Source of the DNA: Dugong dugon
Taxonomy: Eukaryota; Chordata; Mammalia; Sirenia; Dugongidae
DNA: 64,000 bases
Assembly: GCA_030035585.1 (NCBI GenBank)
Contig: CM057481.1
Location: 5,357,128-5,421,127 of the forward strand
Direction: 5' to 3'
The position numbers and the translations under genes were made by a program. Shown here in pieces: positions 1-10,614 of this stretch. Numbering within the stretch: the stretch's first letter is position 1; the number at the start of each line of letters is the position of its first letter. A model generated the notes under the pieces. It was given only the letters and a program-made list of their open reading frames with translations. It was not told the origin of the DNA and did no database searches.

Positions 1-537
1 CAAGTCCACAGCATTTTATGGGTCAGAGCAAGACACAGGCCAGCCCAGATTCAAGGGGAGGGGGAAACAGACTCCAGTTCTTGATGGCAGGAGCAACAAG
101 GTCAACTTGCAAAGGAGCATGAGTACAAGAATGGGAGGAATTACTGAGGCTTTCTTTGCATGCAGTATATTTCATCCACTGTTAAAACTAAACTGAGCAC
201 ATTAACCTTTTTCACCTAGATGGTTTTCATTGCAGACAAACAACACTTGTAACTGTGTTTTCAACTTCACAAGTGAAGTGTATGCTTGCAAAAGAACAAC
301 AAAAAATCATTTTTGTCATCCTGATTTAAATTTTTTGGCAATGTTTATTTTAGGGTAAAAGAAATTAAGACTTACCAAAACATGTTTATTCTGAGAAAAC
401 GTAACAAAGAAAAACCTCCACGTCCTCTAACAACAACATTTGTCCTTACATAAAGCCCTATATCCAGCGCCAAAAGAGAATAAGCAAATAGCGGTGTGAT
501 TGAATACTCTATTTAAAAAGTTGTTGGTGTTAGGTGC

Positions 538-1010
538 TGACACATGAACTCTGACTCATGGCAAACTTGTGTACAACAGAACAAAACATTGCCTGGTCCT
601 GCATCACTGGCATGTCTGAGTCCATCATTGCGGCTGCCCTCACATCCTAGCCATATAAGCCCTCTTAAAACATGGCATTTCACTGAGGGTTTCTCTTCCC
701 CCATTGGCCCTCTACTTCCCCAAACATGATGTCCTCCTCCAATGATTGATCCCTTCTGATGACATGTCCAAAGCAAGCGAGGCAGACAGTGTTCTGTTGT
801 GATCCGTAAGGTTTTCTCTGGCTAATTTTCAGAAGTAGATCGCTAGGCCTTTCTTCCTATTTGGTCTTAGTCTGGAAACTCCACTGATACCTGTTCGCCA
901 TAGGTGACCTGGCTGGTATTTGAAATACCAGTGGCATAAAGCTTTCAGCATCATAGTAATACACAAGCCACCACAGTAGGACAGACTGACAGATGGGTGG
1001 TAGACTTAAA
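538..1010 (-). mobile_element. Internally deleted RTE-clade LINE
   Basis: On the minus strand a 5'-region module (about 1010-780, with the TTTCAAATACCAGC-type and TTCCAGACTAAGAC-type motifs also seen at 57.1 kb) is joined to the C-terminal part of the RTE ORF2 (about 780-540, including the region encoding 'FGHVIRR-QSL'). The rest of the coding region is missing and no usable frame remains. The family is assigned by resemblance to the copies at 5.2 and 57.1 kb and by recalled afrotherian RTE structure. Confidence 0.6.
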
Positions 1011-1429
1011 AATCAGGATTAAATAATAACAGCAAACATGACTGATAAGGTAATTTGGTCACAAGGAACAGAGGCCCAAAATGAATCAATTGGAGCAAAA
1101 AAAGGAAGTTACTGATTCATGTTACCGCTGGGAAGTGCAAGGCTTTAGGTAAGGCTGGATCCAGTGGCTCAGACAATGGCTCCTAATGCCCCCTTGTGCT
1201 CCAATGGCTCTGCCCTCCTTTGCTTTGGCTTCCTTCACTGGGTTCTGCTGACTCCTGTTCCATATTTATTCCCAAAAATGTATTCTCATTGACCTTGCTT
1301 GGGTCACGTACCCCTGCCTGAACCAGTGGTGTGAACTCGGCCAACCCGTGTCATAAGCCTACTCCGAGGTGGTGAAAGCAGGGTTTGCTCCTGGAATTCA
1401 ACACATGAGAAGGACAAAGAGTGGGGGGA

Positions 1430-1597
1430 GGATAGGCAGGAATAAAGTAGCTACAATCTCATTTAATCCTTGACAACAATCCCCTGAGGTGGGGACTATT
1501 ATTATTCCTATTTTAAAGAAGTGAAAATTGACACCGAGGGGTTAACTAAGTTGAAGCGAAGCTACCAAGAACTAGGAAAAAAGTCCTGAAGTCTAGT
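1430..1597 (-). repeat. MIR SINE fragment
   Basis: Shows the MIR core order on the minus strand: 'aatcctygacaacaaycccctgag', then an ATTATTATT tract, then a degenerate 'gaaactgaggc...gttaact' segment. It is old and diverged, with uncertain edges. Confidence 0.55.
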
Positions 1598-1599
1598 TA

Positions 1600-1812
1600 A
1601 AACCGAATCAAACCATTGCTGACAAGCTGATTCCAACTCATAGCAACCCTATAGGACAGAGTAGAACCGCCCCAAAGGGTTTCCAAGGCTGTAATCTTAA
1701 TGGAAGCAGACTACCACATCTTTCTCCTGCAGAGCAGCTGGTGGGCTCAAACCGCCAACCTTTCAGTTAGCAGCTGAGCGCTTAACCACTGTGCCACCAG
1801 AGTTCCTCCAAA
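1600..1812 (-). mobile_element. AfroSINE, full-length type
   Basis: Minus-strand AfroSINE that keeps the central segment (about 1690-1740) missing from HSP-type copies. The tRNA-like head lies at the right end (GCGCTTAACCACTGTGCCAC is the complement of box A). The flanks GTCTAGTTA (1591-1599) and GCCTAGTTA (1813-1821) form an 8/9 TSD. Confidence 0.88.
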
Positions 1813-2289
1813 GCCTAGTTACCAGATTTAAATTCCAGAGTCAGAGTCAAACTCTAGTAACCACCTGTAGCTCCAGCATAATCAGAAATGGTGACAACAG
1901 TTTATGAACAGGAATCTTCATGGTGCATTTCCAGCTAAAATGTGGAAACAATTATCCAAATATAGGGGCTCAATTAAATCAGTTATTATAAAGCTGTTTA
2001 GTAGAACATTATGCTGCCATTCACGATGATGCTTTTGAAATTGAATGTATTAAAACCTAAACAGTTTTCATACAGCTATAATAATGCTTTCCACAATTGC
2101 AAAAAACAGTGGACTTCAAGTAAATATTAGATATGTGAAAGCAATGAATTTAGGTCTTCTATTAGATTTTCTATGTTAGTAAAGAACAAAGGCTCCCATT
2201 TTTTTCTGAAGTGACTGATTTTTCATATATATAATGTCTCTTTAAACTAATCCCCTAAAAAAGCAAACTAAAACAAAAAAGAAAATGCA

Positions 2290-2910
2290 CATGTAAAATG
2301 TTCCCATCATTGATACTCACTTCTGGTAAACATGCAGTAAAATGGGCATTCATATGCTGACAGGGGAATAAAAATTGGTAGAAATGTTCTGAAAAACAAT
2401 TGGTCGGTATGCATCAAGAACCTCAAGAATGTTCATATCTTTTGGCCCCAAATTTAAATCTGAATACTTTCTTAAAATATAGATAATAAGAAATGGAGAT
2501 CCCTAAAAAATATTTATAAAGATGTTCCTTTCAATATTGTTTATAACAGCAAATTATAAATGCACAGCAATAAGTTGAAAAACCTGCTATTGATGTAGTA
2601 GGTTCTTGCGTAGCCATTAAAATGACGTTTGTGAAGACGTGGGGAAAATGCTACCTTAGTATGTAAGGTAAAAAATCATGACAAAGTCAGACACATAGTC
2701 TTAGCTCAACTTTATAAAAAATATGTATGCATGTTAAAACGATTGGAAGGAAATATACTAAAATACTTACAATGATTATCTCAGGATGGTAAAATTACCA
2801 ATGATTTTTATTGTCTTCTTTAAATTTTGTATGTTTTTTAACTTTTCTACAATTAACTTCTATTATTTTTATAAACATGAAACATTTATTTTGAAAAATA
2901 AAAAAGACTT
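2290..2910 (+). mobile_element. Old L1 fragment, ORF2 end and 3' region
   Basis: Decayed L1M-type sequence. It has an 'ggaaatttctgaaaaacaattggg'-like stretch, a 'tgttcctttcaatattgtttataacagcaaa' stretch near 2520, then AT-rich 3'UTR ending at an A-rich tail near 2900. No ORF is preserved. Strand follows the order of ORF2-like motifs. Confidence 0.6.
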
Positions 2911-3731
2911 GTTTCCTTGATAAAGTATCATAAAATTGATTTGAATATGGAAGACTTAGTCAGAAAGTCACGCTACAGCTTCTTCAACTTTACAGTAAAT
3001 CTACATAATATTCTCATGTGAAAATATGTTCATTCCTCAGCCTTCACTACAGGATCCTCAAAAATCTTAGAAATATGTTCCTTTCATCATATCAAACAGG
3101 ATGATACTGAGAAGCTAAGGAACAATTTTAGAAGATCAAGTAGTTTTAACAAGAACAATCTGAGAAGTACCATTTTGTATTGTGCTTACCACAAACCACA
3201 GTACATAGGTGGGTTTATTTGAAACACAGCAAGTATAAAGAGTAGTATGACAAGTTACCATTTACCTTAATCATTCTCTCCTTGTTAACATTTAATAAAT
3301 GTTACTTATTTCATAATGCTTTATAAATAATGTTTATTAGTTGGCATTACTTATGAGTTTTTACTGAACTACTATAGCAGACAGTATTCACTGTCTATGC
3401 GATATCTGTTGCCCCTTCTTCCTTGCCGAGACAACTCTGATGTAGTTTGAGGTGCTTTATTCCCATCCTCCATTGCAACTAGAATAGTCATGTGATCCTA
3501 TTCTGGCCAATAAGACCTAAGCAGAAGGTCTTATTGGCAGGAGAGGGGGAGACGGAGTATTCTGGGAAAACTTGCTTTTTAAAAGGGCATACCAGATATC
3601 TGCCTCCTGATGGAAGCCTACACTACCACCTATAAAATAATCTTGCCAAAAAAGTTGAATGTGAATCTGCAAATCTGATTGAGCTTCTAGATCTAACCAC
3701 CAATTTGCAACAAATAAAGAAGAAAGAGGAG

Positions 3732-4322
3732 ACACAAGGAAAACATTAGCCCAGAGGACTAACAATCCTTATGAACCACAGTGTCTACAAGCCTGAGCCC
3801 AGAAGAACTAGATGGCACCCAGCTACCACCACTGACCGCTCTGACTGGGATCACAATAGAGGGTCCCAGACAGAGCAGGAGAAAAATATAGAACAAAATT
3901 CAAATTCACACAAGAAAAGACCAGACTTAATGGTCTGACAGAGACTGGAGGATCCCCGGAGACTATAGACCCTGGACAGCCTGCTAACTCAGAACTGAGG
4001 CCATTCTCGAAGTCCGCCTTTCAGCCAAAGATTAGACAGGCCTATAAAACAAACAATAACACATACGACGAAACTGCTTCTTAGTTCAGTCAAGTATCTG
4101 AGACCAAATGGGCAACACCTGCCCAAAGCAAAGACAAGAAGGCAGGAAGGGACGGGAAAACTGGATGCATGGACACAGGGCACCTGGGGTGGAAAGGAGG
4201 AAGAGTACTGACACATTGCGGGGATTGCAACCAGTGTCACAAAACAATTTGTATATAAAGTTTTGACGAGAAACTAATTTGCACTGTAAACTTTCACCTA
4301 AAGTACAGTAAAATTTTTAAAA
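3732..4322 (+). mobile_element. 5'-truncated L1, 3'UTR only, perfect TSD
   Basis: About 590 bp of the same L1 3'UTR seen at 46530-47056 ('agatggcacccagctaccacc', 'cagccaaagattagacagg', terminal 'ctaaagtacagtaaaat'). It ends in an A-rich tail. A 16-bp perfect TSD (AAAGAAGAAAGAGGAG) lies at 3716-3731 and 4323-4338. The whole insertion is noncoding. Confidence 0.92.
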
Positions 4323-5186
4323 AAAGAAGAAAGAGGAGCCTGTTAAATGACACCACAGAAATGCAATCAGCAAAACCCAGGCCATGGAAAACTACAGACA
4401 AACAGCCTTATGTCTTCAACGAATGCATTGCAAAGATAAAAAGAGAGAAATGGAAGTATAACCTGTAGATTCATAAAAGACTTAAGAACCATATTAGTCA
4501 TTTGCAGAGGATCCTGATTCAAAGAAATTATAAAAACTTATGACATTTATGGGACTATCAGATATTTGATTATATTATTGTTAAAGTTTTAGTGTTTGTG
4601 TCTACACAAAACAATCTTCTCTTTTAGAAATACATACTGAAATTTCAAATGAAATTATAATGATGACTGGGACTCACTTCAAAATAACACAGGAGTGAAA
4701 GAAGAAGGTGGGGATATAGATGGAACAAGCTTAGCTATTAGCTGATCATTGAAGAAGCTATATATGCTGGGTACCTGGAGTTCAATACATTTATTTTTCT
4801 ACTTCGGTTATGCTTGAAATTTGGTATGTTTGAAAACAGGAGGGAGGTGAATGTAGCTGGCACTTTGCTTTCTCTCCTTCTTCCTAAGTTCAACACAGAT
4901 GTGGTGCTGGAACTCTAGCAGCCTTCCTGCTGCCCTGAGGTCACAACCATGAAGATAAGGATGGCAGAGCAAAATGATAGAACAAAGCCTAGGTCTTTGA
5001 TGACATTCATAAGCTGCTCATCTCCAGACATTTATAAAAGAAGAATAAACTGTTTTTTGTTTAAATCTCTGTGGGTAGAATTATCTGTTTGCTGCTGAAA
5101 GTATCCCTAACTGATACATTTACTATGCAATAGGTACGACTTTCTCAAAACTGAGGTTTCAACTATTCCTTTCCACTATTATACAG

Positions 5187-5746
5187 AATATAAGAAATCA
5201 AATGACACATTCCATTGGGCAAATCTGCTGAAAAAGACCTCTTTAAAGTGTTAGAAAGCTAAGATGTCACCTTGAAGACTAAGGTGCTCCTGACTGAAGC
5301 CATGGATTTTTCAATACCCTCATATGCACGTGAAAGCTGGACAATGAATAAGGAAGACCGAAGAAGAATGGATGCCTTTGAAGTGTGGTGTTTGTGAAGA
5401 ATACTGAATACACCATGGACTGCCAAAAGAACAAACAAATCTATCTTCGAAGAAGTATAGCGAGAATGTTCCTTAGAAGCAAGGATGGTGAGACTACATC
5501 TCACATACTTTGGACATGTTATCAGGAGGGATCAGTCCCTGGCAAAGGACATCATGCTTGGTAAAGCAGAGGGTCAGTAATAAAGAGGAAGACTCTCAAC
5601 GAGATGGACTGACACAGTGGCTGCAACAATGAGTTCAAGCATAGCAACGACTGGGAGGATGGCGCAAGACTGCGCAGCGTTTCGTTCTGTTGTATGTAGG
5701 GTCACTATGAGTCAGAACCAACTGGATGGCACCTGTCAACAACAAC
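5187..5746 (+). mobile_element. 5'-truncated RTE-clade LINE, ORF2 C-terminus and 3' end
   Basis: Translated in pieces this gives the RTE ORF2 C-terminal region: 'AWTMNKEDRRRMDAFEVW', then 'ILNTPWTAKRTNKSIFEE', then 'LRLHLTYFGHVIRRDQSL'-like residues, ending in 'MSQNQLDGT'. Several stops and frameshifts break the frame. The 3' end is the AfroSINE-like tail plus (CAA)n. ATTATACAG at 5178-5186 and 5747-5755 is a 9-bp perfect TSD. It represents the autonomous partner class for AfroSINEs. Confidence 0.88.
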
Positions 5747-5894
5747 ATTATACAGGCATATTCAAGCTTATTACTGAGAAGAAAACTATTATATGTTTGG
5801 TATGGTGAGTTTATTTTTATGAGAATAATTCAGATACCTACTATATATAAAATATATCAAATACTGCTTAATTTTTAAAAGAGTAAGGTAGAGC

Positions 5895-6165
5895 TATAAA
5901 TTTTGATGTGGAAAGATATTCAAAACTGTATTGTCCAATACAATAGCCAAAATCTTGGAAAACCCTATTGGGGCAGTTGTAGTCCGTCACACACGGTCAC
6001 TGTGAGTTGAAAATCAACTTGATGGCACCAAACAACAACAACAGCCAGATTTCAAGTGCTCGGTGGCCAGCGGTGCCCAGTAGCTACCATATTGGAGAGT
6101 ACAGATGTAGAACATTTCCATCATTGCAGAAAGTTCCATTAGACAGCACTGGTCCAAAATATATT
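5895..6165. repeat. Ancient DNA-transposon-like repeat split by a SINE
   Basis: The left part (5920-5957, 'ctgtattgtccaatacaatagcc') and right part (6047-6165, 'atttcaagtgctcggtggcc...gtagctaccatattggagag') match the two ends of a common placental repeat that is also present at 16040-16680. I do not recall its name with certainty. Confidence 0.45.
5958..6046 (+). mobile_element. Truncated AfroSINE 3' half
   Basis: About 90 bp from 'ggaaaaccctattggggcag' to 'gatggcaccaaacaacaacaac'. It covers only the RTE-like tail; the tRNA-like head is missing. It interrupts an older DNA-transposon-like repeat. The imperfect flanking similarity (CAATAGCCAAA / CAACAGCCAGA) fits a TSD. Confidence 0.75.
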
Positions 6166-7092
6166 TGGCAAAGGTACAAAAGTAATTCAACAGAGGAAAG
6201 ATTGCCTTTTCAACAAATGGCACTGAACCAATTAGGCACTCACAGGCAAAAAAAAGAAAAAAAGAAACTTCACCTAAACCTTACAACTTATACAAAAATT
6301 AACTAAAATGGATCAGAGACTTAAATGTAAAACTATAAAACTTTTAGAAAAAAGAAAATGAGAAAATCTTCAGGATCTAGGGCTAGGCAAAGAGTTTTTT
6401 GACCTCACACCGAAAGCAAGATTCATAAAAGGAAAAGTTGATAAATTGGACATCATCAAACTTAAAAATTTTCTCTGCGCAAGCCCATGTGAAGAGGTTG
6501 AAAAGACAAGGCACAGAATGGGAGAAAATATTTGCAAACCAATACCTGACAAAGGACTAGCATCTAAAATATGTAAAGAATTTTCAACACTCAATGGCAG
6601 AAAACAAACAATCCAATTAGAAAATTGACAAAACTTAAGAAGAGACATTTCATCAAAGAGGATATACAGATAGCAAAGAAACACATGAAAAGATGTTAAA
6701 CATCATTAGCCGTTAGGGAAATGAGAATTGAAGTCGCAATGAGATACCAGTACATGCTTGTCAGAATGGCTAAAATAAAAAATAGTGATAATACCAAATG
6801 CTTTCAAGGATGTTGAGAAACTGGATCACTCATACGCTGGCTGGTGGGAATGTAAAACAGTACAGCCACTCTGGAAACGAGTTTGGCAGTTTCTCCAAAA
6901 GCTAAACATGCACTCTCATCTGACCCAGCTATGGCACTCCTCCGTGTGCTGTAAGAGGGCACACAAGGGAGCCCGTGGTGATGGAAGTGTTCGGTATGTT
7001 GACTATATCGCTGTCCATATGGCGGTTGTGATAGTGTACTACGGCTTTGTTAAATGTGACCACTGAGGGAAAATGGGTAATGGGTACATGGG
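6155..7092 (+). mobile_element. L1 fragment, ORF2 C-terminus and 3' end
   Basis: Starts in ORF2 ('ttttcaacaaatgg'), continues through 'gatcttcaggatctagggctagg' and 'LDIIKLKNFLCASP-EEVEKTRHRMGENICKPI' to 'GWWECKTVQPLWKRVWQFLQKLN'. The 3' end is typical: 'ccactgagggaaaatgggtaatggg'. It carries frameshifts and stops and is an old L1M-type copy. Confidence 0.85.
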
Positions 7093-7094
7093 AT

Positions 7095-7708
7095 CTTTCT
7101 GTAGTTTTTTAAATAACAGCTTTATTGAGATACAATCCATACATCCTAAAATTCAGTCTTCAGAAGTGTACAAAGCAGTGGCGTTCAGTATAGTCATAAC
7201 ATTGTGCCATCATCACAGTATCTGTTCCAGCAGATTGTCATCATCCCCAAAAGAAACTCCAGCCATCAGCCGTCATTTCCCATTCCTCTTCCCACCCCAC
7301 CCCGACCCCCCAGTCCCTGCAACCACTAACGTGCTTTCTGTTTCTGTGGATTTGCTAATTCTGGATGTTTCATTTCAGTGGAATTCCACATGTATGTGGC
7401 CTTTTGTGCCTGGCTTCTTTCATTGAGCATCACATTTTCAACGTTCATCCACGGTAGACCATGTATCAGTACTTCATTCATCTTCATGGCTGCATAATAT
7501 TCCCTTGTATGGAAAGATCACATTTTGTTTATCCACTCATTAGCTGGTCCACATTTACATTGTTTTCACTTTGGGGCTATTGTGAATAATGATGCTATTG
7601 GCGTTTGTGTACAGTTTTGGTGTGGACCTATGTTTTCCGTTGTCTTGGGTGTATACTTAGAAGTGGGAGTTCTGGGTCAGATGGTAACTCTGTGCTTAAC
7701 ATTTTGAA
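7095..7708 (-). mobile_element. L1 fragment, 3'UTR and ORF2 end
   Basis: Begins with 'aaataacagctttattgagata' and runs through 'gtggccttttgtgcctggcttctttcattgagc' to 'tggtaactctgtgcttaacattttgaa'. This is a mammalian L1M 3' region read in antisense. It abuts the plus-strand L1 directly, giving a tail-to-tail arrangement of two different L1 families. Confidence 0.85.
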
Positions 7709-7875
7709 TAATTACGTATTATTTATTACAACTGCATGCCAATCTATAATTACCTCAAGATGAAAAATTTGGTTTAAAAAAAGTAAGATGCTGACCATTA
7801 AAGAATAGTTGATTTTAGTTTCATAAAATAAAAAGCAAATGTATATATCACCGGAAACATATAAATAAAGTTCTA

Positions 7876-8040
7876 GAGCAGTGGTTCTCCAACTTGACTG
7901 CACATTAATTCCTTCTAAAACACCCCAAGCCAATTAAAAACAATATTTATAGGTAGAACTCATACATCAGTATTTTCAAAGCTCCCTAAGTGATTTTAAC
8001 TTGCAGCAAAGTTTGATAGATACTGTTCTAGATGATACCT
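7876..8040 (+). repeat. MER5A-type hAT nonautonomous element
   Basis: Begins 'agagcagtggttctccaact' and ends near 'tactgttctag'. It has the MER5A internal order (acttagaattcctt, aattaaa, ttcaaagctccctaagtgatttt). The body is degraded. Confidence 0.65.
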
Positions 8041-8721
8041 ATAAAACTTGTATTGATGTGGTTGTATATCTCTGGTGATATTACAGGAAATTTGTATTTT
8101 GTTTCTTTTATACTTTCGTTATTTAACTTCGTACAATTTATATACATGTGTACAATCTCAAAATATAAAGCTATTTTAATTTTAAAAATAACATACTATT
8201 CTGATGTAAGTCTAGGAATATTTGCTAAAATAATTACAGGAACCTCTGTAGTAATTTAATTTTACTTTATAATTTCAATTTTATAAAATAAAACAGATCT
8301 TACCCAAATATTAACTCTCTTGTGTAGGCTTACCTGATCATAACAGTCAGATATTATACTTTCTTTTCAATTCTCATAATACTTTTGCTTGTACCTACAG
8401 ATACCAGTCAGGATTCTTGTAAGTGACAGAAATCCAACTTAAACTTGTTTAAACAAAAATAGGACTTTAAAATAGTTAACAAAATATTAGCAAATTGAAC
8501 TCAGTAATATATAGAAAGAATAATGCACCACAACCAAATTCCTGGGATTTATCCCAGAAATACAAGGCTGGTTCAGTATTTGAAATTCAGTCAATACATT
8601 CCATCATATTAACAGATGAAAAAAAAAAACCTCCTGATCATATCAATTAAAGCAGAAAAGCATTTCACAAAATTCAACATCCATTCATGACAGAAACTCT
8701 TGGCAAATTAGGAATACTTAA

Positions 8722-8907
8722 GCAGTTACCATCATTGACTCCAAATCATGGTGACCCCAGGTGTGCCAGAATACAGCTGTGTTCCACAGGACTTTCAATG
8801 GCTGCTTTTTAGATCACCAGGCCTTTATTCCAAGGTGCCTCTGAGTGGACTTGAAACTTTCGGTTAGTAGCTGAACGTGTTAACCATCTGCACCACCCAG
8901 GGACTCC
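8722..8907 (-). mobile_element. AfroSINE, older variant
   Basis: Has the variant body 'ttttcaatggctgctttttagatcaccaggcc', followed by 'gcctctgagtggacttgaaa', and the head complement 'cgtgttaaccatctgcaccacccagggactcc'. This body type recurs at 20.1, 23.6, 25.1, 39.1 and 61.1 kb. Confidence 0.85.
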
Positions 8908-9095
8908 AAAATACATGAAAAAATCTCTCAGAACTCAACAGTAAGAAAACAAACAAAAATGGGCAAAAGATATGAACTGACACTTCACTGAAAAGGATAT
9001 ATGGATGGTAAATAAGCACATGAAAAGATGTTCAGCATCTTGTTATCATGGAAAGGCAAATTAAAATCACAATTTGATATCACTACGTACCTATT

Positions 9096-9219
9096 GCGCA
9101 AGAAATTGTGGCAATTGGCTTCCATAAAGAGTTACAGCCACGGAAACCCTATGAGGCGGTTCTACTCTGTCCCACAGGGTCGCTATGAGTCAAAATCAAC
9201 GCGATGACAACAGATTACA
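9096..9219 (+). mobile_element. Truncated AfroSINE 3' half
   Basis: Contains 'agagttacagccacggaaac', then 'gtcgctatgagtcaaaatca'. The tRNA head is missing. It is bounded by copies of TACCTATT at 9088-9095 and 9220-9227. Confidence 0.8.
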
Positions 9220-9227
9220 TACCTATT

Positions 9228-9437
9228 AATGAGCTACGGCAGCACAATGGTTAAGTGTTTGGTTGCTAACTGAAAGGTTGGCAGTTCAAATTCATGCAGG
9301 GGCTCTGCAGGAGAAAGATCTAGTGGTCTGCTTACTCTGTAAAGACTACAGCCAAGAAAACCCTATGGGGCTATTCTACCCTGTCACATGTGGTTGCTAT
9401 GAGTCAGAATCAACTCAATGGCACCCAACAAAACACA
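9228..9437 (+). mobile_element. AfroSINE, full-length type
   Basis: Head with degenerate box A ('cagcacaatggttaagtg') and box B ('agttcaaattc'), then central segment and RTE-like tail ending 'gcacccaacaaaaca'. The target sequence ACATACCT lies on both sides (9219-9226 and near 9435-9442). Confidence 0.87.
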
Positions 9438-9442
9438 TACCT

Positions 9443-9680
9443 TGCCCAAAAGCAAAGATGAGAAGGCAGGAAGGGGTAGAAAATCAGGACGAAAGGAAAC
9501 AGAGAAACTAGGGTAGAAATGAGGAGCCTACTGAGAAGTTGTAGGGAATGAAACAATGTCATGGAACTTCATGTACAAACTACTGAATGAGAAACTAATT
9601 TGCTCGTCAACTTTCCTCTAATGCACAATAAAAAGTTTAAAAAAATAAAGTACTTACAACAGTTAAAAAAAAAAAAAACC
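9443..9680 (+). mobile_element. 5'-truncated L1 3' end
   Basis: About 240 bp of L1 3'UTR ('gcaaagatgagaaggcagg', 'gagaaactaatttgctcg', 'aatgcacaataaaaag') ending in an A-tract at 9665-9678. The target CACATACCT flanks it again at both ends (9434-9442 and about 9680-9688). Confidence 0.82.
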
Positions 9681-9839
9681 ACATACCTATTAAAGTGGCT
9701 TAAAAGAAACTGAGAATACCAAGTGCTGACTAGGATGAGTACAAATGGAACTCTGCCTCAATATATGCATGTGTTAAAATCCACAGAACATGCACCGAAA
9801 CATAAGTCCATTCTACTGTATGTAAATTTAAAAAATAAT

Positions 9840-10390
9840 TTAAGAAACGGACTTCAGTGGTTTAGGGGAATAACTTCATAATCACTGAATTCAGAGGCTT
9901 AAACAATGTCAGCAAGACTTAGCCTGTCTCCAACTCTTATCTGTTTTACTCTAGGCTGGATGTATTCTCGGCCAGGCCCTCTCTCTCTCATTTTTTTTTT
10001 TTTTTTTTAATTGTACTTTAGATGAAGCTTTACAGAAGAAACTAGCTTCTCATTAAACAATTAGTACACATATTGTTTTGTGACACTGGTCACCAACCCC
10101 CCAACATGTCAACACTCAGCCAGGCCCTCTGTTTGACAGGGCCAACTTTCATTAGACCATCCTGGGTCATGTGTCTATCCTGGAATCAATCCCTGGGACC
10201 AAGGGATGGAACATGCTGACTGGCTGGGCCTGAGTCATGTGCCCACTCCTGGTGGCATGAGGTTGAATGTTGAGGGTCAAACTGATCCAATCTACACGGA
10301 CTGAAAGTGAGGGAGAGGTAGTTTCCTGAAGAAAAATCAAGTTGCTTTTTACCAGAATGAAGAGAATCTATGCTAGACAGGCAGAAAGTG
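9840..10390. repeat. Unnamed ancient interspersed repeat, split by L1
   Basis: Flanks of the short L1 at 9983 read as one older repeat: 'cagtggtttagggg...gccaggccctct' on the left and 'gggccaactttcattagaccatcctgggtcatgtgtc...gactggctgggcctgagtca' on the right. A related sequence occurs at about 59400-59900 ('aaacatccagtggtaaaac', 'ataagccagtcagggcc'). I cannot name the family. Confidence 0.4.
9983..10114 (-). mobile_element. Very short L1 3' end with TSD
   Basis: A T-tract (9991-10008) followed by the complement of the L1 3' terminus (aattgtactttagatgaag...ccccccaacatgtcaaca). CTCGGCCAGGCCCTCT (9967-9982) and CTCAGCCAGGCCCTCT (10115-10130) are a 15/16 TSD. Confidence 0.9.
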
Positions 10391-10600
10391 TATCGATGCC
10401 TCTGCCTCCCATCCGGCCTTCCTTTAATTCTGCATTAGATTCTACTCTGTCAGCTAGATATCTTACTGATAAACCATAAGTTCCTGGAAATCAAGGCTGT
10501 CTGATTTTTCTTTTCAGCTTTCAATACCAGACACATCTTGACTTCCACATAGCAGTTGCTCACTGGTACTAGCTGCACGCATGAATGATAGAGTGGATGA
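10390..10600 (+). repeat. L2-like 3' end fragment
   Basis: Reads like a degraded L2 3' terminus ('aaaccataagttcctggaaatcaaggctg', 'catagcagttgctcactgg'). The match is by eye only and weak. Confidence 0.4.
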
Positions 10601-10614
10601 TAACTAAGTGTTGA

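Larger units (their letters stand above)
8455..9770 (+). mobile_element. Old L1 ORF2 fragment carrying nested insertions
   Basis: The host L1 segments are 8455-8721 (RT region: 'tttatcccagaaatacaaggctgg', 'catatcaattaaagcagaaaagc'), 8908-9095 (3' ORF2: 'aacagtaagaaaac', 'atgaaaagatgttcagcatc') and about 9691-9770 ('taaagtggcttaaaag'). ORF2 sequence is lost between the first two segments. Four younger elements (8722, 9096, 9228 and 9443) are inserted in it. There is no intact frame. Confidence 0.8.

Noticed and set aside
7073-7426. 117-codon plus-strand open frame
   Set aside because: It is the antisense of an L1 3' region.
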